NCBI GenBank assembly: GCA_963619935.1
Contig: CAVEYA010000073.1
Span: 1 to 13,281 of the forward strand
Source: RUG13091 sp963619935
GTDB taxonomy: Bacteria; Bacillota_I; Bacilli_A; RFN20; CAG-826
Direction of reading: 5' to 3'
Length of the DNA: 13,281 nucleotides
Shown here: in pieces, positions 1 to 7,579 of the stretch
Layout: the number at the start of each line of letters is the position of its first letter
How positions within the stretch are numbered: the first letter of the stretch is position 1
Notes under the pieces: generated by a model
The model's input: only the letters and a program-made list of their open reading frames with translations
What the model was told of the DNA's origin: nothing
Databases searched by the model: none
Program-made: the position numbers and the translations under genes

Positions 1-611
1 GAAGAGCAATCGTAAGAAACGCTCAATTATTCTTAATGGATGAACCTTTAAGTAATTTAGACTTACCACAAAGAACAAAAATTAAACAAGAATTAAAGGA
101 AACATTTAATAAATATAATTCCACCTTTATCTACATTACCCATGATGTTAAAGATGCAGAATTTTTATCCACACTTGTATGGATTATGGATAATGGTAGG
201 ATTATTCAACAAGGAACATTAAAAGATATTAAAGAAAATCCTAAAAATCTTAAAGCTTTTCAACTTGTTTTCGCTGGAAATATTAATGAATACCAAGTGG
301 AATTAGATGGGAAATATTTAAAAAACAACGCATTTTCCCTTCCTTTTAATGAAAAAAGAACAAAAAAGAGTTACACATTAGCGTGCACTTATAAAGATGT
401 CTATATCGACGAAAACGGGCCAATCGAAGGAGAAGTATTATCACTCAAGATGGTGCCTTCGGGTTTATTAATTAATGCAAAATTAAAAGACGACACACTT
501 TTAGGGTGCATCGTCGAAGATGACGCTGAAATAAATATTAATCCAGGTGATATCCTTCACTTTAATGTGAAAGAAAATAAAATTAAATTATTTAAGTCTA
601 AGTCTAATTAA
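1..611 (+). CDS. Sugar ABC transporter ATP-binding subunit (MsmK/UgpC type), 5'-truncated by window edge
   Basis: The reading frame is already open at base 3 and encodes RAIVRNAQLFLMDEPLSNLD, the end of the signature helix followed by the Walker B strand and D-loop of an ABC ATPase. The ATG at 36 is therefore internal, and the true start lies left of the window with Walker A and most of the LSGGQ motif. The H-loop is visible as YITHD. The last ~110 residues form a TOBE-like beta domain (GEVLSLKMVPSGLLINAKL, then GDILHFNV), typical of carbohydrate importer ATPases that serve several transporters. The stretch after the H-loop and the TOBE region diverge from standard MsmX/UgpC sequences; for example the usual GxRPEH motif is replaced by CTYKDV. 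The gene converges with the arabinofuranosidase gene, overlapping its 3' end by 24 bp. I infer that it energises the binding protein and permeases encoded at 9954-13198, which lack an ATPase. Family is confident; partner is inferred. Confidence 0.9.
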   Translation, partial: RAIVRNAQLFLMDEPLSNLDLPQRTKIKQELKETFNKYNSTFIYITHDVKDAEFLSTLVWIMDNGRIIQQGTLKDIKENPKNLKAFQLVFAGNINEYQVELDGKYLKNNAFSLPFNEKRTKKSYTLACTYKDVYIDENGPIEGEVLSLKMVPSGLLINAKLKDDTLLGCIVEDDAEININPGDILHFNVKENKIKLFKSKSN

Positions 612-2075
612 ATTCCAAGATAACTTGCCTAAATTAACAGTAACTTTGTCACCATCAATTTTGACATTGTCTTTTACTATAGAAGGCACAACACGGTTAG
701 GATTTTCACTTGTGTTTCTAGCATTTAAATCTTCATCGTGCATAGCTTCATGAGTAATGAGTTCAAAACCGTTGAAATCACCAATTTCAAATTCCACTTC
801 TATGTCTTCTTTGGCATAGTTTACCACTTGAATAACTAATTCATGATCATTATGAGTAATTGCTTGAGAGATGTAATAAGCTTTACCATAACGAGAATCA
901 AATTGTTCACCACCCGCGACAAAGGTCTTTAAAGAGGTGCCTCTCATATATTTACAGAAATCTAAATATGGATACCAAATAGTGTTAAATACAACACCGC
1001 CATCATTATCAGTCATAATTGGAGCAATAACGTTGACTAATTGGGCTAAACAAGCAATCTTCACGATATCACAGTTATTTAATAAAGCATTAGTTAAACC
1101 ACCAAACACTAAAGCGTCTTTCATGGATTGGTTTTCTTGAAGAATAGCAGGGGCAATTTGATATTCTTCTGGTAATGGTTTGTTGTTATACCAAACATTG
1201 TATTCATCAAAGCATAAATAGATTGGTTTTTTAAATCTATGTTTAGTTTGCACATAGTTTAATAAACTTCTAAAAGTGCCAATATATTTTTCCATTGCTA
1301 AATTACTAGCAAAGTAATCGTCTTCTGTAGTGGATTCATAGAAATATTGATGAATAGATAAGTAATCAATTTCATCATATAAGCCATCCACAACTGTGCG
1401 ATCCCATTCTGGGAAAGTGGCCATATCGATAGAAGAAGAACCACATCCAATAAATTTAATATTAGGATCTACTTCTCTCATCTTATGAGCGGCTTCTTTG
1501 GCTTTTTCCACGTACTTATCAGCTGGTAAGTGACCAATTTGCCAATCTCCATCCATTTCATTGCCTAATCCCCAATAGATAACTTTATAAGGATCTTTAC
1601 TACCATATTTACGACGAAGATTAGCATATTTGCTATCATCATCAGCGTTACAATATTGGACTAAATTACGAGCACTGTCCGTTGTGCCTGTACCCATATT
1701 GACCGCCATCATTGGTTTTACATTTACTTTCTTGGCCCAAATCATAAATTCATCTGTGCCAATTTCATTAGTTTCAATACTTCTCCAAGCTTCTTCTTTT
1801 TTCACTGGACGATTTTCTCTTGGGCCAATACCGTCTTCCCAGAAATATCCAGAAACAAAGTTACCACCCGGATAACGGACTAATGATAAATCTAATTGCT
1901 TAACGGCATCTGCAACATCATTTCTAAATCCGTCTTTGTCAGCGGTTGGATGATTTGGTTGATAAATACCACCATAAACCGCTCTTCCTAAGTGTTCAAT
2001 AAATGAAGAAAATAAGGTATCTTCAGTTTGACCAACAATTAAGTTTTTATTGGCTAATACTTTGTATTTTTTCAT
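588..2075 (-). CDS. abfA: Alpha-L-arabinofuranosidase, glycoside hydrolase family 51, cytoplasmic
   Basis: This 495-residue protein has full GH51 length and is expected to remove terminal alpha-L-arabinofuranosyl units from arabino- or arabinoxylo-oligosaccharides by a retaining mechanism. The acid/base glutamate is E173 in YWGLGNEMDG and the nucleophile is E291 in LCFDEYNVWY, close to the positions known for Geobacillus AbfA. The N-terminal block (FIEHLGRAVYGGIY, then LVRYPGGNFVSGY) and the beta-sandwich C-terminus are also characteristic. There is no signal peptide, so it acts on imported oligosaccharides. The start is the ATG at 2075: AGGAG at 2086-2090 lies 10 nt before it. An in-frame TTG at 2093 would put that site inside the coding sequence, so I reject it. 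It has its own promoter region (2076-2340) downstream of the transporter operon's terminator. It ends by overlapping the convergent ATPase gene. Confidence 0.95.
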   Translation of the reverse strand: MKKYKVLANKNLIVGQTEDTLFSSFIEHLGRAVYGGIYQPNHPTADKDGFRNDVADAVKQLDLSLVRYPGGNFVSGYFWEDGIGPRENRPVKKEEAWRSIETNEIGTDEFMIWAKKVNVKPMMAVNMGTGTTDSARNLVQYCNADDDSKYANLRRKYGSKDPYKVIYWGLGNEMDGDWQIGHLPADKYVEKAKEAAHKMREVDPNIKFIGCGSSSIDMATFPEWDRTVVDGLYDEIDYLSIHQYFYESTTEDDYFASNLAMEKYIGTFRSLLNYVQTKHRFKKPIYLCFDEYNVWYNNKPLPEEYQIAPAILQENQSMKDALVFGGLTNALLNNCDIVKIACLAQLVNVIAPIMTDNDGGVVFNTIWYPYLDFCKYMRGTSLKTFVAGGEQFDSRYGKAYYISQAITHNDHELVIQVVNYAKEDIEVEFEIGDFNGFELITHEAMHDEDLNARNTSENPNRVVPSIVKDNVKIDGDKVTVNLGKLSWNLIRLRLK

Positions 2076-2085
2076 AGTTTTATGT

Positions 2086-2090
2086 CTCCT
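2086..2090 (-). promoter_or_regulatory. Ribosome binding site of the GH51 gene
   Basis: AGGAG lies 10 nt upstream of the ATG at 2075. It decides the start, because it would be internal to the longer frame that opens with TTG at 2093. Confidence 0.8.
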
Positions 2091-2128
2091 CAATGCAACT
2101 TTTAGCGTTAATTTAATTTCCGCAAATA

Positions 2129-2137
2129 ACTATAACA
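2129..2137 (-). promoter_or_regulatory. Candidate extended -10 promoter for the GH51 gene
   Basis: The minus strand reads TG-T-TATAGT: an extended -10 TG plus a hexamer differing from TATAAT at one base. No good -35 hexamer lies 16-18 nt upstream, as is common for extended -10 promoters. Transcription would start near 2122, giving a leader of about 45 nt with the AGGAG site. In DNA this AT-rich, a -10-like string alone is weak evidence. Confidence 0.4.
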
Positions 2138-2318
2138 TTTTATTTTTTAAATAAATATATAAAAGGTAGCGTAATGAATAAAATCTCATAATGACGACTT
2201 AGAGAGCACAACAAATTAATAGCAAAAAAATAATAAGGTTTTTCTTTTACACATTCTTTTTGTCAAAAAGCAGTTAAAAAGCAAGTTAATAACGCTGAAA
2301 TGATACAATGTATGGTAA

Positions 2319-2342
2319 TAAAAAACCGGTTGTACCGGTCTT
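2319..2342 (-). terminator. Rho-independent terminator of the seven-gene operon
   Basis: On the minus strand, immediately after the TAA of the DUF4886 gene, ACCGGT-ACA-ACCGGT forms a six-base-pair GC-rich stem. A G-U and two A-U pairs extend it, and TTTTTTATT follows. The other strand has no U-tract, so it works only in the minus direction. It separates the operon from the GH51 gene. Confidence 0.85.
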
Positions 2343-3459
2343 AATCTTCAATTGTGGTAATTTGATAAGGATTACTAATTGCTGCGTCCACAGCCCGGAA
2401 AATGAGGCTTCGCTCACTTTCTGAAACAATTTCCAAACCTGTTTCACCACGATATGTGAAGTGATCCGCTGAATAACCAGTTAATTTACTTGCTAAGTTA
2501 AGGGTAGCGACATATCGTCCATAAGTTAAATCAAGATGTTGACCATCACGGGTAAGTTCTTTTTCGGTAGTAATGGAAGTTGTTCTTACATTTTGAATTG
2601 CTGTGCCACTTTCTAAAACAAAATTAAATAAACCGCTTGGAATAACAATATCTTGCACTTGTTTCACAATCGCATTATACATAGTAATTTGATCGTTATT
2701 ATAAAATTCATAATACATGTTATCGACTGAAGCATTATTTTGATACGCCCAAGTCATATGCCAACCTAAAGCAGGAATCTTACGATTTTGTTGCTTTAAA
2801 TAACTCGTCATTGATTTTACTAAAAGTGATAGATTATTAAAGCTGCTAGCTTGTCCAGCATAAGAGGAGTGTTGTTGTAGAGTCATCACATCCCAAGATT
2901 CATACACTAAAGCTTCTTTTAAGGATAATGAATTAATATATTCCCAAGCTTTTGTTTCAAAATTATATTTAAGTAAGGTATATAACTTATTTTCATGAGC
3001 AAAATAGGTATAGTGTTGGTCAAGCGTGCAACCACCGATACCCACTCCGTAAACATTGATATTTAAATTTGCATCGGAATTTTTAATAATCTCATTTGCG
3101 TAAGCTATTAAATCCTCAGAGAATGAATTGCCAATCGCTAAAAAATTGCAAGAGGTGCGATGAGTCACTTCTACTGGAATGGTTATTTGACATTTCTTTG
3201 ATTTATTTAAAGTGACAGTGATTTCGGAAGTACCAACACGACCAGTATCAAAATTAGAAAAATCCACTGTGTATTGATAAGTTTCTAATTCCGTTCCGTT
3301 ATAAGTAACTTTTAAATTAGAGTAATCAAAATTATCCCATAATTGATAACTTTGTTCATGACTCACAGTCATCTTTTTGACATTATAAGATTTTTTATTA
3401 CAACCGCTCATCAAAGCAAGCGTAGCAAATAATGAGACAAACAAGGAAAGTTTTTTCAT
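2341..3459 (-). CDS. Lipoprotein with Ig-like domain and DUF4886 (SGNH-hydrolase-like) domain
   Basis: This 372-residue protein begins with a lipoprotein signal peptide (lipobox LMSGC, lipidated Cys20), so it sits on the outer face of the membrane. Residues ~25-100 resemble a bacterial Ig-like (Big_3-type) sandwich. From residue ~104 the sequence matches the DUF4886 pattern: LAIGNSFSED with candidate nucleophile Ser112, then GVGIGG near 140, TLQQHS near 194, and a terminal DGQH (D305, H308). These correspond to the Ser-Gly-Asn-His blocks of SGNH esterases. Deacetylation or deferuloylation of a plant glycan would suit the neighbourhood, but the substrate is not shown. The start is the ATG at 3459, because AGGAGG at 3469-3474 lies 9 nt upstream; the in-frame TTG at 3483 and two ATGs precede that site. 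It is the last gene of the operon, 1 nt after the preceding stop. Confidence 0.85.
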   Translation of the reverse strand: MKKLSLFVSLFATLALMSGCNKKSYNVKKMTVSHEQSYQLWDNFDYSNLKVTYNGTELETYQYTVDFSNFDTGRVGTSEITVTLNKSKKCQITIPVEVTHRTSCNFLAIGNSFSEDLIAYANEIIKNSDANLNINVYGVGIGGCTLDQHYTYFAHENKLYTLLKYNFETKAWEYINSLSLKEALVYESWDVMTLQQHSSYAGQASSFNNLSLLVKSMTSYLKQQNRKIPALGWHMTWAYQNNASVDNMYYEFYNNDQITMYNAIVKQVQDIVIPSGLFNFVLESGTAIQNVRTTSITTEKELTRDGQHLDLTYGRYVATLNLASKLTGYSADHFTYRGETGLEIVSESERSLIFRAVDAAISNPYQITTIED

Positions 3460-3460
3460 C

Positions 3461-6250
3461 TTATTCTTCCTCCTCATCATCAATTAAATTCTTTTCGTGA
3501 TTTTTACGATTAAGTTCAGCTGCTCGTAAGGCTTCTTTTTTGTTTTTCTTTAATAACACGACTCCACATCCAGCAGTAATTAATAAAACTAAACCAAAGA
3601 AGCAAAGCACTACGACTGTTTGCCATAAAACTTGTTTAGGAGCACTTTCGCCAGGTCCAATGTAACTTGTAAAGTTTACTTTATAAGAAATTTCTTTGGC
3701 GGAATGTCCCCATTCATCAGTAGCGTTCACGCTGACAACATATGTTCCAGTTTCATTAACCGTAAATTCAAAGACACCCTTTTCTAATGTTTCCACAAGT
3801 GTGCCATCCTCTTTACTAATGGTAATAACTGTATCAATTGCTTCATTTAAATAGTTGAATGCTACAAAAGTTGGAATCTTAAAGGCATAGCCCACAAAAC
3901 CAGAAGTTTCCTTATTGCCATATTCATAAATAGTCGGTTTGTCTTCTTCTGATGGGGTATATGGATTAATTCTTTCGCTTGCAGAGATAACAAAATTATT
4001 AATATTTGCGTTCGCATTATAAACACTGAAACCGCTTTGTGCCCCTAATAAGGCTCTATCTTTAAAACTTTGTTTAGTAAAATCATAAGAATATGTAGGT
4101 TTTGGTGTTTGACCAATGTAGAAATTAACTGTGTTATCAACAATGCCAATTTCCACTAAGGTGCTGTTTTTAATGTCATTATTTAAAGCGGTATCTAATA
4201 ACCATTCCATACCACCGAGGTTTTCTCCATTTAATTTACCAGTAACTACAAATCTTACTGAACCATTCGAACTTTGAATATACGCTAATAAGAAGTTATT
4301 TGTATCTAAGTAATATGGATAAATACCAACATAACTAGAAGCACCAAATAATCTAGATGCTGATAATTCAGCAGAGATATAACTATTTTGATTTTCATTA
4401 GCCTTCAAAGCATTTACTTCACGATAATGACTATTAGCTTCTAATTCTTCCCAAGATTCAGTTAAGTTATTTTCATTAACTGACCAGTTGCTACCAAGGT
4501 CACTACCATAAAGAGTTAATTCTCCCTCAACACGTGAACCAAATTCTAATGTTCTAATGTCTTTTGGTTTAATCGTATCGCCATTAAGTTTGATATCACT
4601 AATTGTGACATCCCCACATTGGAAGGAATAAAAACCAATAGATGGGGTAGCGTTAATTAATGAAGATGCTTCTGAACCACCATTAGGATAAGTATAAGCA
4701 TCCATACACCATAAAGGAGTGTACCAAATTTGTTTTATGCCAGAAGTATTATTAGCAATGATAAACATTTGGTATTCATCCACTGTTCTACTTAAGAAAG
4801 TGGTTCTTCTTCTTATGACACCCATATCGAAGCCAGCGCTTAATGTAATCGCTGAATTACTTCTAAAGATATTAAAGTTATTATCTACACCACATGGATA
4901 TTCTGCATCAGTAACAAAGCCATCATCTGACCACATATCTTTGATTCCACTAACTGTGGTGTATCCTTGTGCGCCACTAGTAACGTTAGAATCATCCCAA
5001 GGGTTTCTTGCTCCTTGATATACATTACTATCTTGACCATTCACCGTTGCTAGAACATGGAATCCGGCAATTGTACCAGCACTACCGTCCCATCTTAAAT
5101 ACATCGTCACATAATTTTGTTCGTCATAATAAAATACATAACCGATTGCACTATCAGCAACATCTCCAATTGAACTAGAGACATGCGCTTGGAAATCATT
5201 TCTTGGTGAAGTAACTTCTAAATTCTCCGCCATAAAGAAACCACTATTGAAATTAGTGTTGTTATAAGTTAAAGAACTACTTGAATTGTTTATTATTGCC
5301 TTACTCGGAGTAGCGCCAACGCTATTAAAGGAAGCAGTAACTACTTTACTCACTCTATTTGAACCAAATTGAATATTTGAATAAGTGACTTTACCAACGT
5401 TATATGTCCAGAAACCAATTTGTGGTTTAATGTAAGCGAATTTTGATTCAACACCAATTGGAGCAGTAAAAGCATCAACGGCATACTTAGGGGTGAAAAA
5501 TGTTTGTGGTGTGACACCATCACCAGCGAAAGCGTCAACTTGAATTTGCATTACATCTACTAAACGGTTTTTATAGGTTGTACGATCAACATAAAGAGTT
5601 AAATCAAACCCCTTATTAAGCAAAATCGTTGAACCTTCGGTACGCATATTTAAACCAGTACCACTATTGCGGTCATTACCAGTAGTCCATCCACCGAAAT
5701 CAGTCCATACATCAGTAAAGTCTGTGGAACGTGTAATAAAACTACCATTAGGCAATTGAGCGGATTGGTAAGCTTTTCTAGTTTTATTATTAACATGACT
5801 TAAAAAGCATGCTTCAGCGATACTGCCAGTGCAACTAGCAGACATCCATTTAACATAAAAGTTAAAAGTATTTTCGTTATCAAAATAAATATTAAATCCA
5901 GCAATGCCGTCTGCGTAATCACCTGGAGAATCAGCGTTATAAACATGAGCTTTTAAGTAATAAGATGTAGTTAATGTATCAAATTGGTTTGTGGTAGCAA
6001 AAGAGCTATCCCAAGAACCGTCTGTCGTAATTGTTTGGTTTGTGGTGTCCACTTCAAAAGTCTTACAATTTGCGTTAGGCAAAACCTTTTTAAATTTGCT
6101 CACATCCGCATTTACGACCGTATAGGTTGTTTCACTATCAGCTTTAAGCATATCACTAGTTTTATTAGTGTTATTTAAATAGGCAAAACAGCCAAATATA
6201 CCAGAAAGAACTGATAAAGAAATTAAAGAAATTTTAGACATCTTTTTCAT
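3461..6250 (-). CDS. Surface-anchored protein with three ConA-like sandwich domains, Ig-like domain and C-terminal TM helix
   Basis: I recognise no named family for this 929-residue protein, but its architecture is clear. An N-terminal signal sequence is followed by two collinear repeats of ~255 residues (about 45-297 and 303-556). Matching landmarks include GFNIYFDNENTFNFYVKW against GYVFYYDEQNYVTMYLRW, DVWTDFGG against DMWSDDGF, RTTYKNRLVDVMQIQVDA against RTTFLSRTVDEYQMFIIA, and IGFWTYNVGKVTYSNI against IGFYSFQCGDVTISDI. A shorter, diverged sandwich spans ~575-757. Such folds resemble LamG/concanavalin-A-like modules. An Ig/PKD-like domain (~770-862), one TM helix (~877-900) and a Lys-rich then Asp/Glu-rich cytoplasmic tail follow. 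There is no LPXTG motif. Cys21 (IFGC) is a poor lipobox. The ATG overlaps the previous stop by one base (TAATG), with AAAGGAAAGG upstream. I infer glycan binding at the cell surface; no catalytic residues are recognisable. Confidence 0.85.
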   Translation of the reverse strand: MKKMSKISLISLSVLSGIFGCFAYLNNTNKTSDMLKADSETTYTVVNADVSKFKKVLPNANCKTFEVDTTNQTITTDGSWDSSFATTNQFDTLTTSYYLKAHVYNADSPGDYADGIAGFNIYFDNENTFNFYVKWMSASCTGSIAEACFLSHVNNKTRKAYQSAQLPNGSFITRSTDFTDVWTDFGGWTTGNDRNSGTGLNMRTEGSTILLNKGFDLTLYVDRTTYKNRLVDVMQIQVDAFAGDGVTPQTFFTPKYAVDAFTAPIGVESKFAYIKPQIGFWTYNVGKVTYSNIQFGSNRVSKVVTASFNSVGATPSKAIINNSSSSLTYNNTNFNSGFFMAENLEVTSPRNDFQAHVSSSIGDVADSAIGYVFYYDEQNYVTMYLRWDGSAGTIAGFHVLATVNGQDSNVYQGARNPWDDSNVTSGAQGYTTVSGIKDMWSDDGFVTDAEYPCGVDNNFNIFRSNSAITLSAGFDMGVIRRRTTFLSRTVDEYQMFIIANNTSGIKQIWYTPLWCMDAYTYPNGGSEASSLINATPSIGFYSFQCGDVTISDIKLNGDTIKPKDIRTLEFGSRVEGELTLYGSDLGSNWSVNENNLTESWEELEANSHYREVNALKANENQNSYISAELSASRLFGASSYVGIYPYYLDTNNFLLAYIQSSNGSVRFVVTGKLNGENLGGMEWLLDTALNNDIKNSTLVEIGIVDNTVNFYIGQTPKPTYSYDFTKQSFKDRALLGAQSGFSVYNANANINNFVISASERINPYTPSEEDKPTIYEYGNKETSGFVGYAFKIPTFVAFNYLNEAIDTVITISKEDGTLVETLEKGVFEFTVNETGTYVVSVNATDEWGHSAKEISYKVNFTSYIGPGESAPKQVLWQTVVVLCFFGLVLLITAGCGVVLLKKNKKEALRAAELNRKNHEKNLIDDEEEE
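3469..3474 (-). promoter_or_regulatory. Ribosome binding site embedded in the upstream gene's Glu codons
   Basis: AGGAGG is formed by the GAG GAG GAA codons of the acidic tail (DDEEEE) of the preceding membrane protein, 9 nt before the ATG at 3459. Coding sequence and translation signal coincide here. Confidence 0.85.
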
Positions 6251-7578
6251 TATTTTTCATCCTTTCCTTTTTTCTTAAAATAGAAGAATACTTTTAAACC
6301 AATATAACCAAGGATAAGAACAGGCACACTGATGAATATAACATAAGCTGCAGTGATCGCTGTATCTTTAGGAGTAAAAGTAAATTCATCATTATAAACA
6401 TCCGTATCAATACGTGTATTTCCATCTTTTACTTTAATAATATATGAGTATGTTCCAGTGTAATTTTTTGCGTCAGTGGCACTTGCCACAACTTCATAGT
6501 TACCAACTTTTTCCGGAATAAAATAGTCTTCACCATCCATATAGACAACTTCATTATATGGGTCATAAATATTAACCGTGTAATCAATCGAAACACCATC
6601 ATTATCACAAGCCATAAAGTCTGGTATTTTAACTTTTTTATTAACTGTGCCAGAAGTTACAGGGCTAGTTAAAGGTTCAACAGTTGGAAGAGGTAAGACT
6701 TGTTCATGAGAAATGTTAACAGAAAAATCCTTCACTGTTGCCTTCTTTGTGTTATATAAATAGAAACCCACTTTTGGAATAAATGATTCATCCTCATCTT
6801 CAATCTTTTTTAAAGAAGAGAACATGAAATTATCTAAACCAAAATTAAGTTCATAATCATTAACTTTAACGTAGAAAGAATCACAGTCCTTGCCGGCAAA
6901 TGTTTTTCTAGTTTTTCTGACATAAAGAGTAATTTCTTCTGAAGGATCAGGTTCAGTGTCTTGTAAAGAACTTGGATTCTTATTCGTATTAGTTCTATCA
7001 GGCCACGCACTATGCCATTCATTATTGTTTGCGTCGTCAGCGCTAACCCAACGATTACCATCGTCTTTACAATAATATTCAACATGTGTCGAACCATTAA
7101 TCTTAGAATATATTTGTGCGTCGAAAAGATGTCCATCTTTGATGGCAACATCATCACATCGAGAAAATTTAAGATAACAAATCACCCAGTTAGCACTATC
7201 CTTGTACCATGGAACAATACCCATATGTACTTCACCATTTGTGGTATTAAGAATATCTTGGCTAGATGTTGTGCCTTGGAAGGTAGCTTGTAAAGTAATC
7301 TTTGCCCCTCTTGTGTCAAATTGATCTGTTAATAATAAATTACCAGTAAAGTCTGTATCATTTTGTGAGGAAGTATTAAATTCAAAACAAGATAATTCAG
7401 AATCAACATTCCATAATTTTTTGCTTCCTGTATCAACCCACTTATTTGCATCATAATCAACTGTTCTAGCGGTTTCATCTATCGCATTAGCAATTAAAAA
7501 ACTATTTGTGTTTGTCAAACCAACACAAGCAATCAAAGAAATAATTGATGTCGAGAAGAGGAATATTTTCTTTTTCAT
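6250..7578 (-). CDS. Surface-anchored protein with one ConA-like sandwich domain, Ig-like domain and C-terminal TM helix
   Basis: This 442-residue protein is a smaller relative of its downstream neighbour. A signal peptide ends near a signal-peptidase-I-type ANA site. One sandwich domain (~40-290) follows, with the neighbour's landmarks: WHSAWPDRT, EITLYVRKTRKTFAGKDCDSF and PKVGFYLYNTKKATVKDFSV. Next come an Ig-like domain (~295-385, ending GNYEVVASATDAKNYTGTYSYIIKV), a TM helix (~407-433) and a basic tail. Tandem duplication of an ancestral gene with domain gain or loss would explain the pair. The start is uncertain: I chose the ATG at 7578 because it gives a normal MKKK signal peptide and a 1-nt gap after the previous stop. 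The ATG at 7599 adds MWYLINN and overlaps the upstream gene. Neither has a strong ribosome binding site, so translational coupling is likely. Function is inferred as carbohydrate binding. Confidence 0.8.
   Translation of the reverse strand: MKKKIFLFSTSIISLIACVGLTNTNSFLIANAIDETARTVDYDANKWVDTGSKKLWNVDSELSCFEFNTSSQNDTDFTGNLLLTDQFDTRGAKITLQATFQGTTSSQDILNTTNGEVHMGIVPWYKDSANWVICYLKFSRCDDVAIKDGHLFDAQIYSKINGSTHVEYYCKDDGNRWVSADDANNNEWHSAWPDRTNTNKNPSSLQDTEPDPSEEITLYVRKTRKTFAGKDCDSFYVKVNDYELNFGLDNFMFSSLKKIEDEDESFIPKVGFYLYNTKKATVKDFSVNISHEQVLPLPTVEPLTSPVTSGTVNKKVKIPDFMACDNDGVSIDYTVNIYDPYNEVVYMDGEDYFIPEKVGNYEVVASATDAKNYTGTYSYIIKVKDGNTRIDTDVYNDEFTFTPKDTAITAAYVIFISVPVLILGYIGLKVFFYFKKKGKDEK
6261..6270 (-). 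promoter_or_regulatory. Purine-rich ribosome binding site in the upstream gene's Lys-rich tail
   Basis: AAAGGAAAGG is encoded by the KKGKD codons of the preceding protein's cytoplasmic tail and ends 10 nt before the ATG at 6250. That ATG shares one base with the preceding TAA. Confidence 0.7.
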
Positions 7579-7579
7579 A

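Larger units (their letters stand above)
2076..2340. other. Intergenic spacer between surface-glycan operon and GH51 gene
   Basis: This 265-nt AT-rich spacer is the only sizeable non-coding stretch in the window. It holds the operon terminator at its right end, a candidate extended -10 at 2129-2137 and the GH51 ribosome binding site at its left end. It also has three short related strings containing AGCGT (at 2104, at 2168, and inverted at 2291-2296). I see no tRNA, riboswitch-like fold or convincing small ORF. Confidence 0.7.

Noticed and set aside
557..577. TTCAC-TTTAAT-GTGAA inverted repeat near the convergent gene ends
   Set aside because: The stem is only five pairs, lies within coding sequence and has no U-tract in either direction, so it is not a credible terminator.
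2076..2093. Longer GH51 start at a TTG (2093) giving six extra residues
   Set aside because: The extra codons contain the AGGAG ribosome binding site of the ATG at 2075, and GH51 enzymes normally begin close to this Met.
2256..2270. CTTTTT-GAC-AAAAAG hairpin with an embedded TTGACA on the minus strand
   Set aside because: The stem is all A/T apart from one pair, no U-tract follows, and no -10 hexamer lies 16-18 nt after the TTGACA.
3460..3483. Longer start (TTG at 3483, or the ATGs at 3480 and 3477) for the DUF4886 gene
   Set aside because: These codons contain the AGGAGG site and would put MMMRRKNK before a normal lipoprotein signal peptide.
4719..7293. Open frames antisense to, or out of frame within, the large surface-protein and lipoprotein genes
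   Set aside because: They are under about 110 residues, lack ribosome binding sites and recognisable domains, and lie opposite or within strongly supported genes.
3461..7578. Sortase-anchored (LPXTG) surface proteins
   Set aside because: Both tails have a TM helix and charged residues but no LPXTG-like motif before the helix.
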